A DNA stretch of 64,000 nucleotides from an uncultured Erythrobacter sp. (GTDB taxonomy: Bacteria > Pseudomonadota > Alphaproteobacteria > Sphingomonadales > Sphingomonadaceae): the NCBI GenBank assembly GCA_947502815.1, contig CANNBH010000001.1:434001-498000 (forward strand), written 5' to 3'. Every line of letters begins with the position of its first letter. The first letter of the stretch is position 1. The notes under the pieces were generated by a model. It did no database searches and was not told where the DNA came from. It was given only the letters and a program-made list of their open reading frames with translations. A program made the translations under genes and the position numbers. Shown here piece after piece: positions 26,915 through 35,970 of this stretch.

Positions 26915-28855
26915 ATGCGCTTGTCATGGAATAAAACCGTGCTTAGGGGCGCCGGAATTGGTGTCTTTGCGACCGCGCTCACCGCATGCGGTGGTCAGGC
27001 CGCGCTGGATGAAGCGCAGACCGGCGATGGCACGGAGACAATCGAACTCGCAGAATTTCCCGACCGCCCATATTGGGGCGACACCCATCTGCACACAGAC
27101 AATTCTGTAGACGCTTTTGGTTTCGGAGTTCGCCTCGGGCCAGAGGCGGCCTTGCGCTTTGCCAGCGGCGAAGAGGTGACGGCGACAACAGGGGCGCAGG
27201 CGAAGCTATCCCGTCCGCTCGATTTTCTCGTGATTGCCGATCACTCTGATGCGCTGGGCGCAACCCGGCGTTTGTATGACGCACCTCGTTGGTACGTGAA
27301 CTGGGTCATCGGCGATGAGACTGTGCTTCGCTGGTATGACATGATGCATGAAAGCCCGGAACAGTCGCAAAGGGCCATCGGCGAGCTGATCACCGCTGCA
27401 GCAAATGGCACCGTTCCGGAAAGCCTGTCTGACCCAGAAACAGCGGCTGAAAACACTAAGGATATTTGGAACACGCATCTCGGCTTGCTCGACCGCTATA
27501 ACCAGCCGGGCACATTCACCGCGCTTGCCGGATATGAATGGACCCGCATGCCAGATGGCAACAATCTGCACCGGGTGGTGATGTTCCGCGATGGCAGCGA
27601 CCGGACCAGCCAAACTGTGCCGTTTCCGGGTCTCAGCACCTCAGCAGAACAGCTGTGGGACTATATGGCGGCCTATGAGGAGCAGACCGGTGGTCAAGTG
27701 CTGGCGATTCCGCACAATGGCAACCTTTCCAATGGTTTGATGTTCGAAACCACAATGCCCGATGGGTCGCCAATGACTGCAGAATATGCGGCCAAGCGTG
27801 CCGCGGCGGAGCCCGTGGTTGAAGTCACGCAGATCAAAGGTGACAGCGAAACCCATCCGTTCCTCTCTCCGAATGACGAGATGGCCGGGTTTGGCGTTAG
27901 CGGTTGGGAGCTGGGCAACCTGCCTCTAACGCAGGAATCCACCCCTGATATGTACGCTGGTTCCTATGCTCGGTCGGCATTGCTCAGAGGCCTTTCGTTG
28001 GAGCAGCAGCTGGGCGTGAATCCCTATTCGTTTGGTATGATCGGATCGACGGACAGCCACACGTCGCTGGCCACTGGGGATGAGGACAATTTCTGGGGCA
28101 AGCACACCGGCAATGAGCCGGCGAACGAGGAACGTGCGCTCTTGGGCCAAAACCTTGGTACCCGAGTTGGGCGTTTTGGCTGGCACTATCTGGCAGGCGG
28201 CTACGCAGCGGCTTGGGCGCGGGGAAACACACGCGCTGAGATTTTTGACGCCTTTGCCCGCCGCGAAGTCTACGCAACAACCGGCCCGCGCATGAGCGTG
28301 CGCATTTTTGGCGGGTTTGATTTCACCGGTCAGGATTGGGATGGTGACTGGGTACGCGCGGGATACACGCGCGGTGTGCCCATGGGCGGCGAATTGACCG
28401 ATCAAGGCAGTGCGCCAACATTCTTGATCAGCGCTTTGAAAGACCCAGACGGCGCCAACCTCGACCGTGTGCAGGTCGTCAAAGGTTGGATCACCGCGTC
28501 GGGTGAAACGCAAGAGCGGGTCTATGATGTCGTATGGAGCGATATGGACATCCGAGTGCGCAGCGGTGGCCGGATCCCAGCGGTTGGCGATACAGTGAAT
28601 CGTGAAGATGCAACCTACACCAACGACATTGGTGCTGCTGAACTACGCACGACATGGGCCGATCCTGATTACCGCGCTGGCCAAAATGCGTTCTATTATG
28701 TCCGAGTGCTGGAGATCCCCACGCCGCGCTGGCCATTGTATGATGCTGCCCGCTTTGGGATTGAACTATCAGAAGACGCCATGGCCGAAGCGGTTGCGCA
28801 AGAGCGTGCGTACACTTCGCCAATCTGGCTGAAATCACCCGTAACGGCTCAGTAA
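26915..28855 (+). CDS. DUF3604 lipoprotein (PHP-like metal-dependent fold)
   Basis: A 646-residue exported protein. A signal peptide ends in lipobox LTAC (Cys about residue 25). The core shows PHP-like metal-binding motifs: GDTHLHTDNS near the N-terminus, VIADHSDALGA and GSTDSHTSLATGDE. These suggest a divalent-metal hydrolase in the periplasm, but DUF3604 has no proven reaction that I know of. ATG 26915 has AGAGGGAGAA just upstream. It is followed after four bases by a parvulin-like gene and a HupE-like gene, a grouping I recall from other marine proteobacteria. Confidence 0.85.
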   Translation: MRLSWNKTVLRGAGIGVFATALTACGGQAALDEAQTGDGTETIELAEFPDRPYWGDTHLHTDNSVDAFGFGVRLGPEAALRFASGEEVTATTGAQAKLSRPLDFLVIADHSDALGATRRLYDAPRWYVNWVIGDETVLRWYDMMHESPEQSQRAIGELITAAANGTVPESLSDPETAAENTKDIWNTHLGLLDRYNQPGTFTALAGYEWTRMPDGNNLHRVVMFRDGSDRTSQTVPFPGLSTSAEQLWDYMAAYEEQTGGQVLAIPHNGNLSNGLMFETTMPDGSPMTAEYAAKRAAAEPVVEVTQIKGDSETHPFLSPNDEMAGFGVSGWELGNLPLTQESTPDMYAGSYARSALLRGLSLEQQLGVNPYSFGMIGSTDSHTSLATGDEDNFWGKHTGNEPANEERALLGQNLGTRVGRFGWHYLAGGYAAAWARGNTRAEIFDAFARREVYATTGPRMSVRIFGGFDFTGQDWDGDWVRAGYTRGVPMGGELTDQGSAPTFLISALKDPDGANLDRVQVVKGWITASGETQERVYDVVWSDMDIRVRSGGRIPAVGDTVNREDATYTNDIGAAELRTTWADPDYRAGQNAFYYVRVLEIPTPRWPLYDAARFGIELSEDAMAEAVAQERAYTSPIWLKSPVTAQ

Positions 28856-28859
28856 AATC

Positions 28860-29663
28860 GTGACGCGCCCTGCCTGGACGCAAGCCAGTTGGCTGCGGGA
28901 GCCGCTGGTTCATTTCATCACCTTAGGCGCAGTGGTCTACCTTGCGCTGACATGGGGCGGGGAGCCGGTTGATCCCGCCTCACGTGTTATTGAGGTGGGA
29001 GCAGAGGAACAGGCGCAGCTGGCGCTCAGTTTTGAAAATGTCATGGGCCGCGCGCCAACCGATGCTGAATTGGACGCGCGAATAGAGCAATTTGTGCGCG
29101 ATGAAGTGCTCTACCGCGAGGCTATCCGGCTCGGCCTTGACCAAGGGGATGCCGTCGTGCGGCAACGCATGGTCGCAAAGATGGACATGTCCGCCAGCGC
29201 CGCCGCTGAAGCTGCTCAACCCGATGAAACGGTCTTGCGCGCCTTTTACGATGCCAACCCCGATCGCTATTCAGGCGAAGTTTTGGTGACGTTTGACCAA
29301 GCGTATTTCACCGAGGAAGCAGCGGCTGCTCAAGCCCTTGGTCGCGGTGCAGTAGAGGGCGAACCGATCAGCCTTCCGAGCAGCGTCGAGGCCGCCAATC
29401 TGCGCGATGTGCAAAGCCGGTTTGGCGAAGTATTTGCGCGTGGCATAGCCGAATTGCAGCCCAGCGATGAATGGCAAGGGCCGATCCAATCCGGCTTCGG
29501 CTGGCACCTTGTGAAACTTTCCGAGCGCCGTGCCGACGTGCTGGAGTTTGAAGCCTTGCGCGACCGAGTCGAAAACGACTGGCGCAGCGAAGAAATTGCC
29601 GCGCGAAAGCTACGCGCTTTTGATCTTCTGCGCAGTGCGTACCGGGTTGAGATCGACCGGTGA
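28860..29663 (+). CDS. Membrane-anchored parvulin-like peptidyl-prolyl isomerase
   Basis: A 267-residue protein with one N-terminal membrane helix (about residues 15-32), a SurA_N-like helical segment (MGRAPTDAELDARIEQFVRDEVLYREAIRLGL) and a C-terminal rotamase-like part (FARGIAELQPSDEWQGPIQSGFGWHLVKLSER). It would assist folding of exported proteins from the inner membrane, possibly the DUF3604 lipoprotein encoded before it. The start is GTG 28860; its stop overlaps the next GTG start by four bases. Confidence 0.8.
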   Translation: MTRPAWTQASWLREPLVHFITLGAVVYLALTWGGEPVDPASRVIEVGAEEQAQLALSFENVMGRAPTDAELDARIEQFVRDEVLYREAIRLGLDQGDAVVRQRMVAKMDMSASAAAEAAQPDETVLRAFYDANPDRYSGEVLVTFDQAYFTEEAAAAQALGRGAVEGEPISLPSSVEAANLRDVQSRFGEVFARGIAELQPSDEWQGPIQSGFGWHLVKLSERRADVLEFEALRDRVENDWRSEEIAARKLRAFDLLRSAYRVEIDR

Positions 29664-30673
29664 GGGACTTGTTTCGCTGGGTCTGTACGGCGTTATTGGT
29701 GGTCATCGCTCAGCCATTGCTGGCTGATGAACTGCGCCCGTCGGTGGTTGAAATGATCGAGCAAGATGCGGCCTCATCGCCCGGCGTTTGGATACTTGAA
29801 TGGAAACTACCGGTCGCCGCGCGGCGCGGACAGGCTGCTGCGCCGCTGGCACGGCCTGTGGTTCCGGCATCGTGCGATATTGTAGGAGAGCCCGTCCGGC
29901 GCGCATCGCCCTTGGCGCTCCTTGGTAGAGCGCAATTGCAATGTAACGGCGGGCTTGCGGGTGAGAGCTTTGGCCTCTCTCAATTGATCGGTAGTTCCGA
30001 TGGGATCGCACGCTTTGTGCCGCAGAACCGGCCTGTGCAATCCTTTCGCTTGACCGCTGCTGCGCCGTCAGCCGTGCTCCTTGCGGAGCCGGATAGACTC
30101 CAAGTTCTGCGGGACTATTTCGTCATCGGTGCCGAGCATATTCTGTTTGGCTGGGATCACTTGCTGTTCGTGATTGCACTGGTCTTGCTGGTGCGATCGC
30201 CATGGTCGGTGGTAAAGGCCGCCACCGCGTTCACCATTGCCCATTCAATCACATTGGTTGCGACCTCCCTCGGTTACACTGGCCTTCCTAGCCGACCAGT
30301 TGAGGCGCTGATTGCGCTGTCGATCGTCTTTTTGGCGGTCGAAGTGGCATTGGTTTTGCGCGATCCAAACAGACAGACGCTCACTCGGCGCGCACCTTGG
30401 CTTGTCGCGTTCGGATTTGGTCTGTTCCACGGCTTTGGATTCGCCGGAGCGCTGGCTGAGATTGGCTTGCCCCAAGGGGAGGTCCTTGCAGCTCTCGTGG
30501 CGTTCAATGTTGGAGTTGAGGCAGGGCAATTGCTTGTTATCGCTTTCCTCATCGCGCTGCTCAAAGCCGCATCGCGTTGGGCGCCCAAAGCAGAAGCGCC
30601 AACGATCCGAGCAATGACATATGGGATCGGGCTAACGGGCAGCTTTTGGTTGATTGAGCGGGTGGTGGGTTAG
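29660..30673 (+). CDS. HupE/UreJ-like membrane protein
   Basis: A 337-residue protein with a signal peptide, a periplasmic N-terminal region of about 130 residues and six or so C-terminal helices. The membrane part carries EHILFGWDHLLFVIALVLLV, FTIAHSITL and HGFGFAGALAEIGLP, the histidine and aspartate pattern of HupE/UreJ nickel or cobalt transporters. In this subfamily the metal role is unproven. Its last three bases overlap the stop codon of the convergent efflux operon. Confidence 0.82.
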   Translation: MRDLFRWVCTALLVVIAQPLLADELRPSVVEMIEQDAASSPGVWILEWKLPVAARRGQAAAPLARPVVPASCDIVGEPVRRASPLALLGRAQLQCNGGLAGESFGLSQLIGSSDGIARFVPQNRPVQSFRLTAAAPSAVLLAEPDRLQVLRDYFVIGAEHILFGWDHLLFVIALVLLVRSPWSVVKAATAFTIAHSITLVATSLGYTGLPSRPVEALIALSIVFLAVEVALVLRDPNRQTLTRRAPWLVAFGFGLFHGFGFAGALAEIGLPQGEVLAALVAFNVGVEAGQLLVIAFLIALLKAASRWAPKAEAPTIRAMTYGIGLTGSFWLIERVVG

Positions 30674-32127
30674 CCCCCATCTACCTCTGCATGCGCTTCA
30701 GCCATCACTTGCGGCGCATCACCGCCCACGGCCTGCCACAAAAGGATCCTCGCCCGTTCGGCTCTTCCAATCGCGCCCGCTGCTTGTTCCCCACTTGAAT
30801 CGGCTGCGCGTCTCGCATCAAGCACTTCAAGAAAACTGGCCAGTCCTGCGCGATAACGGTCGTTGGCTATCAAGGCGGCTCGCTTCAATTGCTCGCTTTG
30901 CTGCACGGCAAGCGCCGCTTCATTGTCAGCGGCGTTGATTAATCCGTAAGCAGCTTCGGCATCGCCCAAAGCCTGAAACACAGCGGCGCGATAGGTCTGA
31001 AAAGCAACCTGTTTGTTGGCGGCGGCACCGTCAATCTCCGCCTCAATCCGCCCAAAATCGAGCAACGGTGCGGCAAGGCCCGATGTCAATGTGCCAACCA
31101 AGGAATCCTCATCGAAAAAGTCCCCTGTTCTAAACGATAAAAGGCCCAACACTGCGGAAAGAGTCAGTCGCGGGAATCGTGCTCGCGCTGTCGCGGCAAG
31201 GTCAGCATCGGCAGCGGCCAGCAGCGCAGCGGCGGATGCGACATCCGGGCGATTGGTGAGCAGCTCTGACGGCAAAGATGCGGGTGGCGATCCCGGATTT
31301 AAGCTTGGACCGCCCTGTTGCAGTGCTGCGTTGACTGTCGCTGCATCTTGCCCGGTTAGCGTAATCAGCCGCCCGGCAATGCGCACCCGTTCGCTTTCCA
31401 ATGCAGCGAGGCGAGAAAGCGACGCGGTTGCGGCGGCTTCGGCGCGAATGCGGTCAAAGCCTGGCGCGATGCCCGCGTCTTCGCGAGTTTGGGCGAGGCT
31501 GGCGAGTTGACGTGCTGCGCTCACATCGCTTTCTATCGCTTTGGCTCGCGCCTCCAAGACACGCCAATCGACGACGCTGCCAGCAATTTCAGCCAGCAAC
31601 GCAATGCGGGCCGCCGCGGCAGAGGCGTTGGCCGCGTCAATTCGAGCGACCGCGGCGCGTTCCTGCGCACGCAACTGCCCAAACAAATCAGCATCCCAGC
31701 TGGCGACAAGGTTTGCGCCATAGGAGGATTGTTCCGCAGGAATGAAATCGGCAGGGCCGTCGCCAAACTGGCCAGTGTTTATGCGGTTGCGCTGAACTGT
31801 CCCCTCGGCGCTGATATTTGGCATGCGTTCTGCATTTGTGCGCCGCGCATTGGCCCTCGCGGCATCAACCCGCGCAAGGGCTTCGTTTAGGCTGGGCGCA
31901 TCCCTTAAAGCATGCCCGATCAATTCAAGAAATGCGGCATCGTCGATCGGCAGCAGGGCATCCAATCCAGCGCGCGATGTGCTGTCGGGCTGGAAAAAGA
32001 AAGCTTCGGGCAGGGCCGGAGCGGGCGTGGCGATTTCAGGAGGTGGACCGCCAGCGCAGGCGCTGAGCGAGGCGATGAGAGCAACTGCGGCAACACGGCC
32101 GCGCAAATTGGAAGCAGCAATCTTCAT
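30670..32127 (-). CDS. Outer-membrane efflux channel (TolC/NodT family lipoprotein)
   Basis: A 485-residue protein with a signal peptide ending in LSACAGG (lipobox) and two outer-membrane efflux repeats rich in alanine (ARVDAARANARRTNAERMPNISAEG; ADADLAATARARFPRLTLSAVLGLL). It would form the outer-membrane exit duct for the adaptor and ABC pump encoded upstream. ATG 32127 has AGGAATGAGGCG upstream; the longer frame overlaps the adaptor gene. Confidence 0.9.
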   Translation of the reverse strand: MKIAASNLRGRVAAVALIASLSACAGGPPPEIATPAPALPEAFFFQPDSTSRAGLDALLPIDDAAFLELIGHALRDAPSLNEALARVDAARANARRTNAERMPNISAEGTVQRNRINTGQFGDGPADFIPAEQSSYGANLVASWDADLFGQLRAQERAAVARIDAANASAAAARIALLAEIAGSVVDWRVLEARAKAIESDVSAARQLASLAQTREDAGIAPGFDRIRAEAAATASLSRLAALESERVRIAGRLITLTGQDAATVNAALQQGGPSLNPGSPPASLPSELLTNRPDVASAAALLAAADADLAATARARFPRLTLSAVLGLLSFRTGDFFDEDSLVGTLTSGLAAPLLDFGRIEAEIDGAAANKQVAFQTYRAAVFQALGDAEAAYGLINAADNEAALAVQQSEQLKRAALIANDRYRAGLASFLEVLDARRAADSSGEQAAGAIGRAERARILLWQAVGGDAPQVMAEAHAEVDGG

Positions 32128-32131
32128 CGCC

Positions 32132-33151
32132 TCATTCCTTTTCATCATCAGCTGTGTCTTCGTTTGACGCGGAACGCTCTTTCGCGGGAATAAAGGCATC
32201 GATCTGTTGACCGACCCGGAACGCGTCGCTTTCGCGCGTCTGCGGCAAGGCAAAGATCAATTGCAAGACGCGCACATCCACCCGCTCTGACGCGCTGTTG
32301 GTCAGTGAGCGTTTGGGCACCACTTGCGGTTCTGCACGGACGAATACCGCTTCGACCTGAATTTCCGCCGCTCCGCGCGGTGACACAATGGCACTCGCGC
32401 CCAGATCAACGCGGCTGGCTTCGTTTTCGTCAATATCAACGCGAACATGCAGCGGATTTGTTTCGCCCATCTGAATAAAGGGCAGGCCGCCGCCGCCTTG
32501 CGTGGAGACAAACTCACCAGGGCGGATGTTGACTGCCAGAATCTCGCCAGCAATCGGTGCGCGCACGGTCAGGCGGCTCAGTTCGGTTTGAGCGCTTGCC
32601 GCCTGTGCTTGTGCTGCATTGAGCCTAGCGCGCGCTACGTTGAGGCGGCTGCTTGCGGAGGCCGCTTCGCCCTCTGCCCGAATGACTTCGCTGCGACTGA
32701 CGGCAGCAGGGTCGGATAGGCTTTGGTACAGGGCAAGCTGCTGTTGAGCGGTCGCCCGAGCTGTCTGTGCCTCACCAATTGCGGCGCGCGCTTCGCTTAT
32801 GGCGGCGCTCGATTCAGCGATCCTAGCTCTTACAGCCCGGTCGTCGACCAAGAAAAGAGGCTGCCCCTTTTCAACTCGGTCTCCAGGGTTGACCCGCAAA
32901 TCGGTCACCAACCCGGAAAGAGCGGAGCCGATATCTATCACTTCGCTCGCTGGCTCCACAATCCCAACGCCTGCTACCCGTGCAGAATTGGCGAGTTCCC
33001 CAGAAGCTTTAGGGGGCTGCCGTTCGGTTTCGGTGATTTCGCGATTGGGCAGTTCATTGTAAATATAGATCCCAGCGCCGATCAGGCCCACGATCGCAAT
33101 GATCGGTAGGATTTGACGAGAGAAACTGAGATTGGAAGGCAAAAGAGCCAT
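32132..33151 (-). CDS. HlyD-type periplasmic adaptor (DevB-like)
   Basis: A 339-residue membrane-fusion protein with one N-terminal transmembrane helix (about residues 13-30), a split lipoyl domain (VGIVEPASEVIDIGSALSGLVTDLRVNPGDRVEKGQPLFLVDDR and RAPIAGEILAVNIRPGEFV) around an alanine-rich coiled-coil hairpin, and a beta-barrel domain. It links the ABC pump to the outer-membrane channel. It lies 23 bases after the ATPase gene and four bases before the channel gene. Confidence 0.9.
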   Translation of the reverse strand: MALLPSNLSFSRQILPIIAIVGLIGAGIYIYNELPNREITETERQPPKASGELANSARVAGVGIVEPASEVIDIGSALSGLVTDLRVNPGDRVEKGQPLFLVDDRAVRARIAESSAAISEARAAIGEAQTARATAQQQLALYQSLSDPAAVSRSEVIRAEGEAASASSRLNVARARLNAAQAQAASAQTELSRLTVRAPIAGEILAVNIRPGEFVSTQGGGGLPFIQMGETNPLHVRVDIDENEASRVDLGASAIVSPRGAAEIQVEAVFVRAEPQVVPKRSLTNSASERVDVRVLQLIFALPQTRESDAFRVGQQIDAFIPAKERSASNEDTADDEKE

Positions 33152-33174
33152 ATTATCCTCGGGCTAAGGTGTGT

Positions 33175-33924
33175 TTAGTGGTCGTCCGGCATTTCTGTGC
33201 CGTCGTGAGTAATCCGCCCATCCTCGAGCACGAGAATGCGGTCAGCGAGATCGAAAATTCGGTTGTCGTGAGTCACGATAATGCACGCGCGATCAGGTGC
33301 TATGGCAACGTCGCGCAGCAAATCCATAACGCGTCTGCCGGAACTGGCATCAAGAGCCGCCGTAGGCTCATCGCATACCACAAGGCGCGGTTCATGAACC
33401 AGCGCACGTGCAATGGCGACGCGTTGTTGCTGCCCCCCTGATAGTTGGTTTGGCAATTTGTTGGCTTGATCACCGATATTGAGCTTTTCAAGCAATTCGA
33501 TGGCTTTGGCTCGGGCGGGTTCGATCGCCATTCCTTGCGCGATCAACGGCACGGCGGCGTTTGCCGCGGCGTCGATAGAGGGAATGAGATTGTACTGCTG
33601 AAAAATGAACCCGATGTTTTCCAGTCGAAAATTGACCAGATCGGCGTCGGACAGGCTGTAGATATCGGTGCCGAACACCTTCACTTCCCCGTCGGTGGGC
33701 CACAAAATTCCGCACATGATAGAGATAAGCGTCGTCTTGCCTGACCCGCTTTCTCCCACGACGAATGTCATCTCACCCGATCGGATATCTGTGTCGATGC
33801 CATGCAGGACCCGGATTACTGATTGGCCAGCCTGAAAATCGCGGGTGATGCCCCGCGCGCAAATTGCCGGCTGGTCGTTGGTCTTGGGTTCGCGCATGAC
33901 AGATTGGTGTTCCACGTCGTTCAT
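33175..33924 (-). CDS. ABC transporter ATP-binding protein (MacB/DevA/LolD type)
   Basis: A 249-residue ATPase with Walker A VVGESGSGKTTLI, signature LSGGQQQRVAIARAL, Walker B RLVVCDEPTAALD and the H-loop VTHDNRIF. It shows the long LolD-type insertion ENIGFIFQQYNLIPSIDA. It powers the permease encoded just upstream; its ATG 33924 overlaps that gene's stop by four bases. The longer frame reaching 34032 is the antisense of the permease gene. Confidence 0.93.
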   Translation of the reverse strand: MNDVEHQSVMREPKTNDQPAICARGITRDFQAGQSVIRVLHGIDTDIRSGEMTFVVGESGSGKTTLISIMCGILWPTDGEVKVFGTDIYSLSDADLVNFRLENIGFIFQQYNLIPSIDAAANAAVPLIAQGMAIEPARAKAIELLEKLNIGDQANKLPNQLSGGQQQRVAIARALVHEPRLVVCDEPTAALDASSGRRVMDLLRDVAIAPDRACIIVTHDNRIFDLADRILVLEDGRITHDGTEMPDDH

Positions 33925-35057
33925 CTGAACACCGACGCTGGTTCGGTGCTCAACACGCTGCGCAAGGCGAGCCAACCTGTGATGGCCAAGATGACAATCA
34001 CCGCAGCCAAACTGATGAGCGGGATTTGCCAAGGGATATAAAACCCTTTGAAGAACGGATTTCCGCTAAAGCTCCACAGAAACACAGCGGTACCGATCAC
34101 ACCCAGAGCGTACCCAACGAAGCCCACCAGCCCGGCTTGAGCAGCGACCATTTTTACAATTTTCGCATTTGTCACACCGATCGCTTTGAGGGCCCCAAAC
34201 TGTTTGATATTGTCTCGGATGAAGAGGCTAAAGGTAAGGCCGACGATCGCCACCCCCACCACGAATCCCAAGACCACAGTGATACCGAAATTCGTCGGAA
34301 TACCGGTATTTTGGATTATAAAATCGACTCCAGCTCGAGCAAATTCTTCGCGGGTCTCGGCCTTCAATCCGGTTTGCGCTTCAATCCTGTCCGCGACTTC
34401 GGCTGCGCTTAGTCCTTCGCTTACTCCAGCTAGAATGAAGGTCAGCCGGTTGCGGGTGCCGGGGACGTAGTTCAGCGCTTGACTATATTTTGTGTAGAGC
34501 ACGACCTGGCTGGTGAAACTTGGGATGGAATCGGCGACACCCCGGATAACGGCGCGTTGATCGTTCAACTCTAGCCGCTGTCCGATTGGATCATCGCCAT
34601 TTTCAAACAGGTTGGACACCCCGCCGTCGTCGATAATCACAGTGTCTGGGCGAGACAGGATGGATTTTTCACCTTCGATGAGGTTTTCTGGCAGGCCTAT
34701 AAGGGTTGCATCATCGACCCCGATTATAGCGACTCCTTCAAGATCACCCGAAGCCGTTCGAACGGAGGCTGCTGCGCGCAAATGCGGCACAGCCCATTCA
34801 ACGCCTGGCACGGATCGCACTTCATCAAGCGCGGTAGCAGGCATTGCGAAGTTGACATCGGTCGTGCGGCTAACGGGGTCCATGATCCACACCTGGGCTT
34901 CTGGAGCGTTGTAGACGCCGCTTGCCCCGCGTTCGACCAAATTGACGAAGATCGTCAATTGCTGCGTGATTAGCAGCGTTGAAAAGGCAATGCCAAACAA
35001 CAGTCCATAGAATTTCTGGCTGTCGCCAGTCAGCATGCGGATCGCAATCCAGAGCAT
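33921..35057 (-). CDS. ABC transporter permease, FtsX/DevC type
   Basis: A 378-residue inner-membrane protein. One helix lies near the N-terminus (KFYGLLFGIAFSTLLITQQLTIFV), followed by a large periplasmic MacB-type domain, then three C-terminal helices (FGITVVLGFVVGVAIVGLTFSLFI; GLVGFVGYALGVIGTAVFLW; IPLISLAAVIVILAITGWLAL). This is the DevC arrangement. ATG 35057 has AAGGACC about nine bases upstream; the longer frame reaches into the operator region. First gene of a four-gene efflux operon. Confidence 0.88.
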   Translation of the reverse strand: MLWIAIRMLTGDSQKFYGLLFGIAFSTLLITQQLTIFVNLVERGASGVYNAPEAQVWIMDPVSRTTDVNFAMPATALDEVRSVPGVEWAVPHLRAAASVRTASGDLEGVAIIGVDDATLIGLPENLIEGEKSILSRPDTVIIDDGGVSNLFENGDDPIGQRLELNDQRAVIRGVADSIPSFTSQVVLYTKYSQALNYVPGTRNRLTFILAGVSEGLSAAEVADRIEAQTGLKAETREEFARAGVDFIIQNTGIPTNFGITVVLGFVVGVAIVGLTFSLFIRDNIKQFGALKAIGVTNAKIVKMVAAQAGLVGFVGYALGVIGTAVFLWSFSGNPFFKGFYIPWQIPLISLAAVIVILAITGWLALRSVLSTEPASVFR

Positions 35058-35112
35058 ACAGTAAAGGTCCTTGCCGAAATGGGGTTGCAGTGCAGGGGGC
35101 AATGCTACAATA

Positions 35113-35147
35113 TTGAACGACACCGTTTAAATGAACGGCTCCGTTCA
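35113..35147. promoter_or_regulatory. Clustered palindromic TetR-type operators
   Basis: Between the efflux operon and the tetR-like gene lie overlapping inverted repeats. TTGAACG (35113-35119) pairs with CGTTTAA (35124-35130) with one mismatch. CCGTT and AACGG flank a third spacing at 35123-35138. TGAACGG (35132-35138) pairs perfectly with CCGTTCA (35141-35147). All half-sites share AACGG. This is the expected binding site for the divergent TetR protein, controlling both units. Confidence 0.75.
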
Positions 35148-35185
35148 AATTGTCAACCTGCCTAATTGGAAAAGGTTCCCGCGCG

Positions 35186-35815
35186 TTGGAAAAAGCTTTG
35201 AAAAAAAAGAAGCCTGGCCGTCCAACCGATCAGGTTAAACGCAGCGCGATCATCGATGCCGCCTCTCGGCGTTTCTTCGAGGAGGGCTTTGCCTCCACCT
35301 CGATCGAACAGGTCGCGGCCGATGCATCTGTCTCGAAGGTGACGATCTACAATCATTTTGGTGACAAACGCGCCTTGTTCGCTGCCGCGGTTGAGCAAGA
35401 ATGCGAAAAAATGCGAGGCTATTTCAATTTGAGCGAGATGCCAGAAGGGTCAATTCGCGAACGCCTCAACGTTATCGGAGAGGCAATGTTTGCATTCCTT
35501 TCACGCCCGGAAATGGTGCAGTTTGAGAGGAGAATAGCTGCGGAAACTGAACACGAGCCCGCCATTGGCCATGCCTTCTTGCAGGCAGGCCCATGGCGAA
35601 TGAAGGCGGCGTTTGCCGAATTTTTGGCTCATGCCAGCGCGAAGGGCGAACTGAATATCCCAGATCCTTTGCTGGCTGCGGAGCAATTTGTGTCCATGGC
35701 GAAGGGTATGGGCGATCTGGAACGCCGGTTTGGGGCGACTCCAACAGAAGAAGAAAATGAGCGCCGAATTGCGGGCGCAGTCGATGTTTTTCTGGCTGCC
35801 TACGCCCCCCGATAG
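35186..35815 (+). CDS. TetR/AcrR family transcriptional regulator
   Basis: A 209-residue repressor. The N-terminus is lysine-rich (KALKKKKPGRPTDQ); the helix-turn-helix follows: IIDAASRRFFEEGFASTSIEQVAADASVSKVTIYNHFGDKRALF. The C-terminal half is the helical ligand and dimer domain, with a TetR_C-type FERRIAAETEHEPAIGHAFLQAG stretch. I chose TTG 35186 because AAAAGG lies about ten bases upstream; TTG 35150 would add 12 residues and reach into the operator. It probably represses the divergent efflux operon and itself, with release by the efflux substrate. Confidence 0.88.
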   Translation: MEKALKKKKPGRPTDQVKRSAIIDAASRRFFEEGFASTSIEQVAADASVSKVTIYNHFGDKRALFAAAVEQECEKMRGYFNLSEMPEGSIRERLNVIGEAMFAFLSRPEMVQFERRIAAETEHEPAIGHAFLQAGPWRMKAAFAEFLAHASAKGELNIPDPLLAAEQFVSMAKGMGDLERRFGATPTEEENERRIAGAVDVFLAAYAPR

Positions 35816-35970
35816 GGTCGGCGTCGCAGGCGATTTCTCTTTCGCAGGCAAGTCCGATCGAAAAATTGGATCACTATGTGCGCAAATTGGGATCATTGCC
35901 GCAGACGCGCATTATCTTGCCATTCACGTGTCCAGTCCTACATTGTCTGGTGACGAAAGGAATCTGACGC

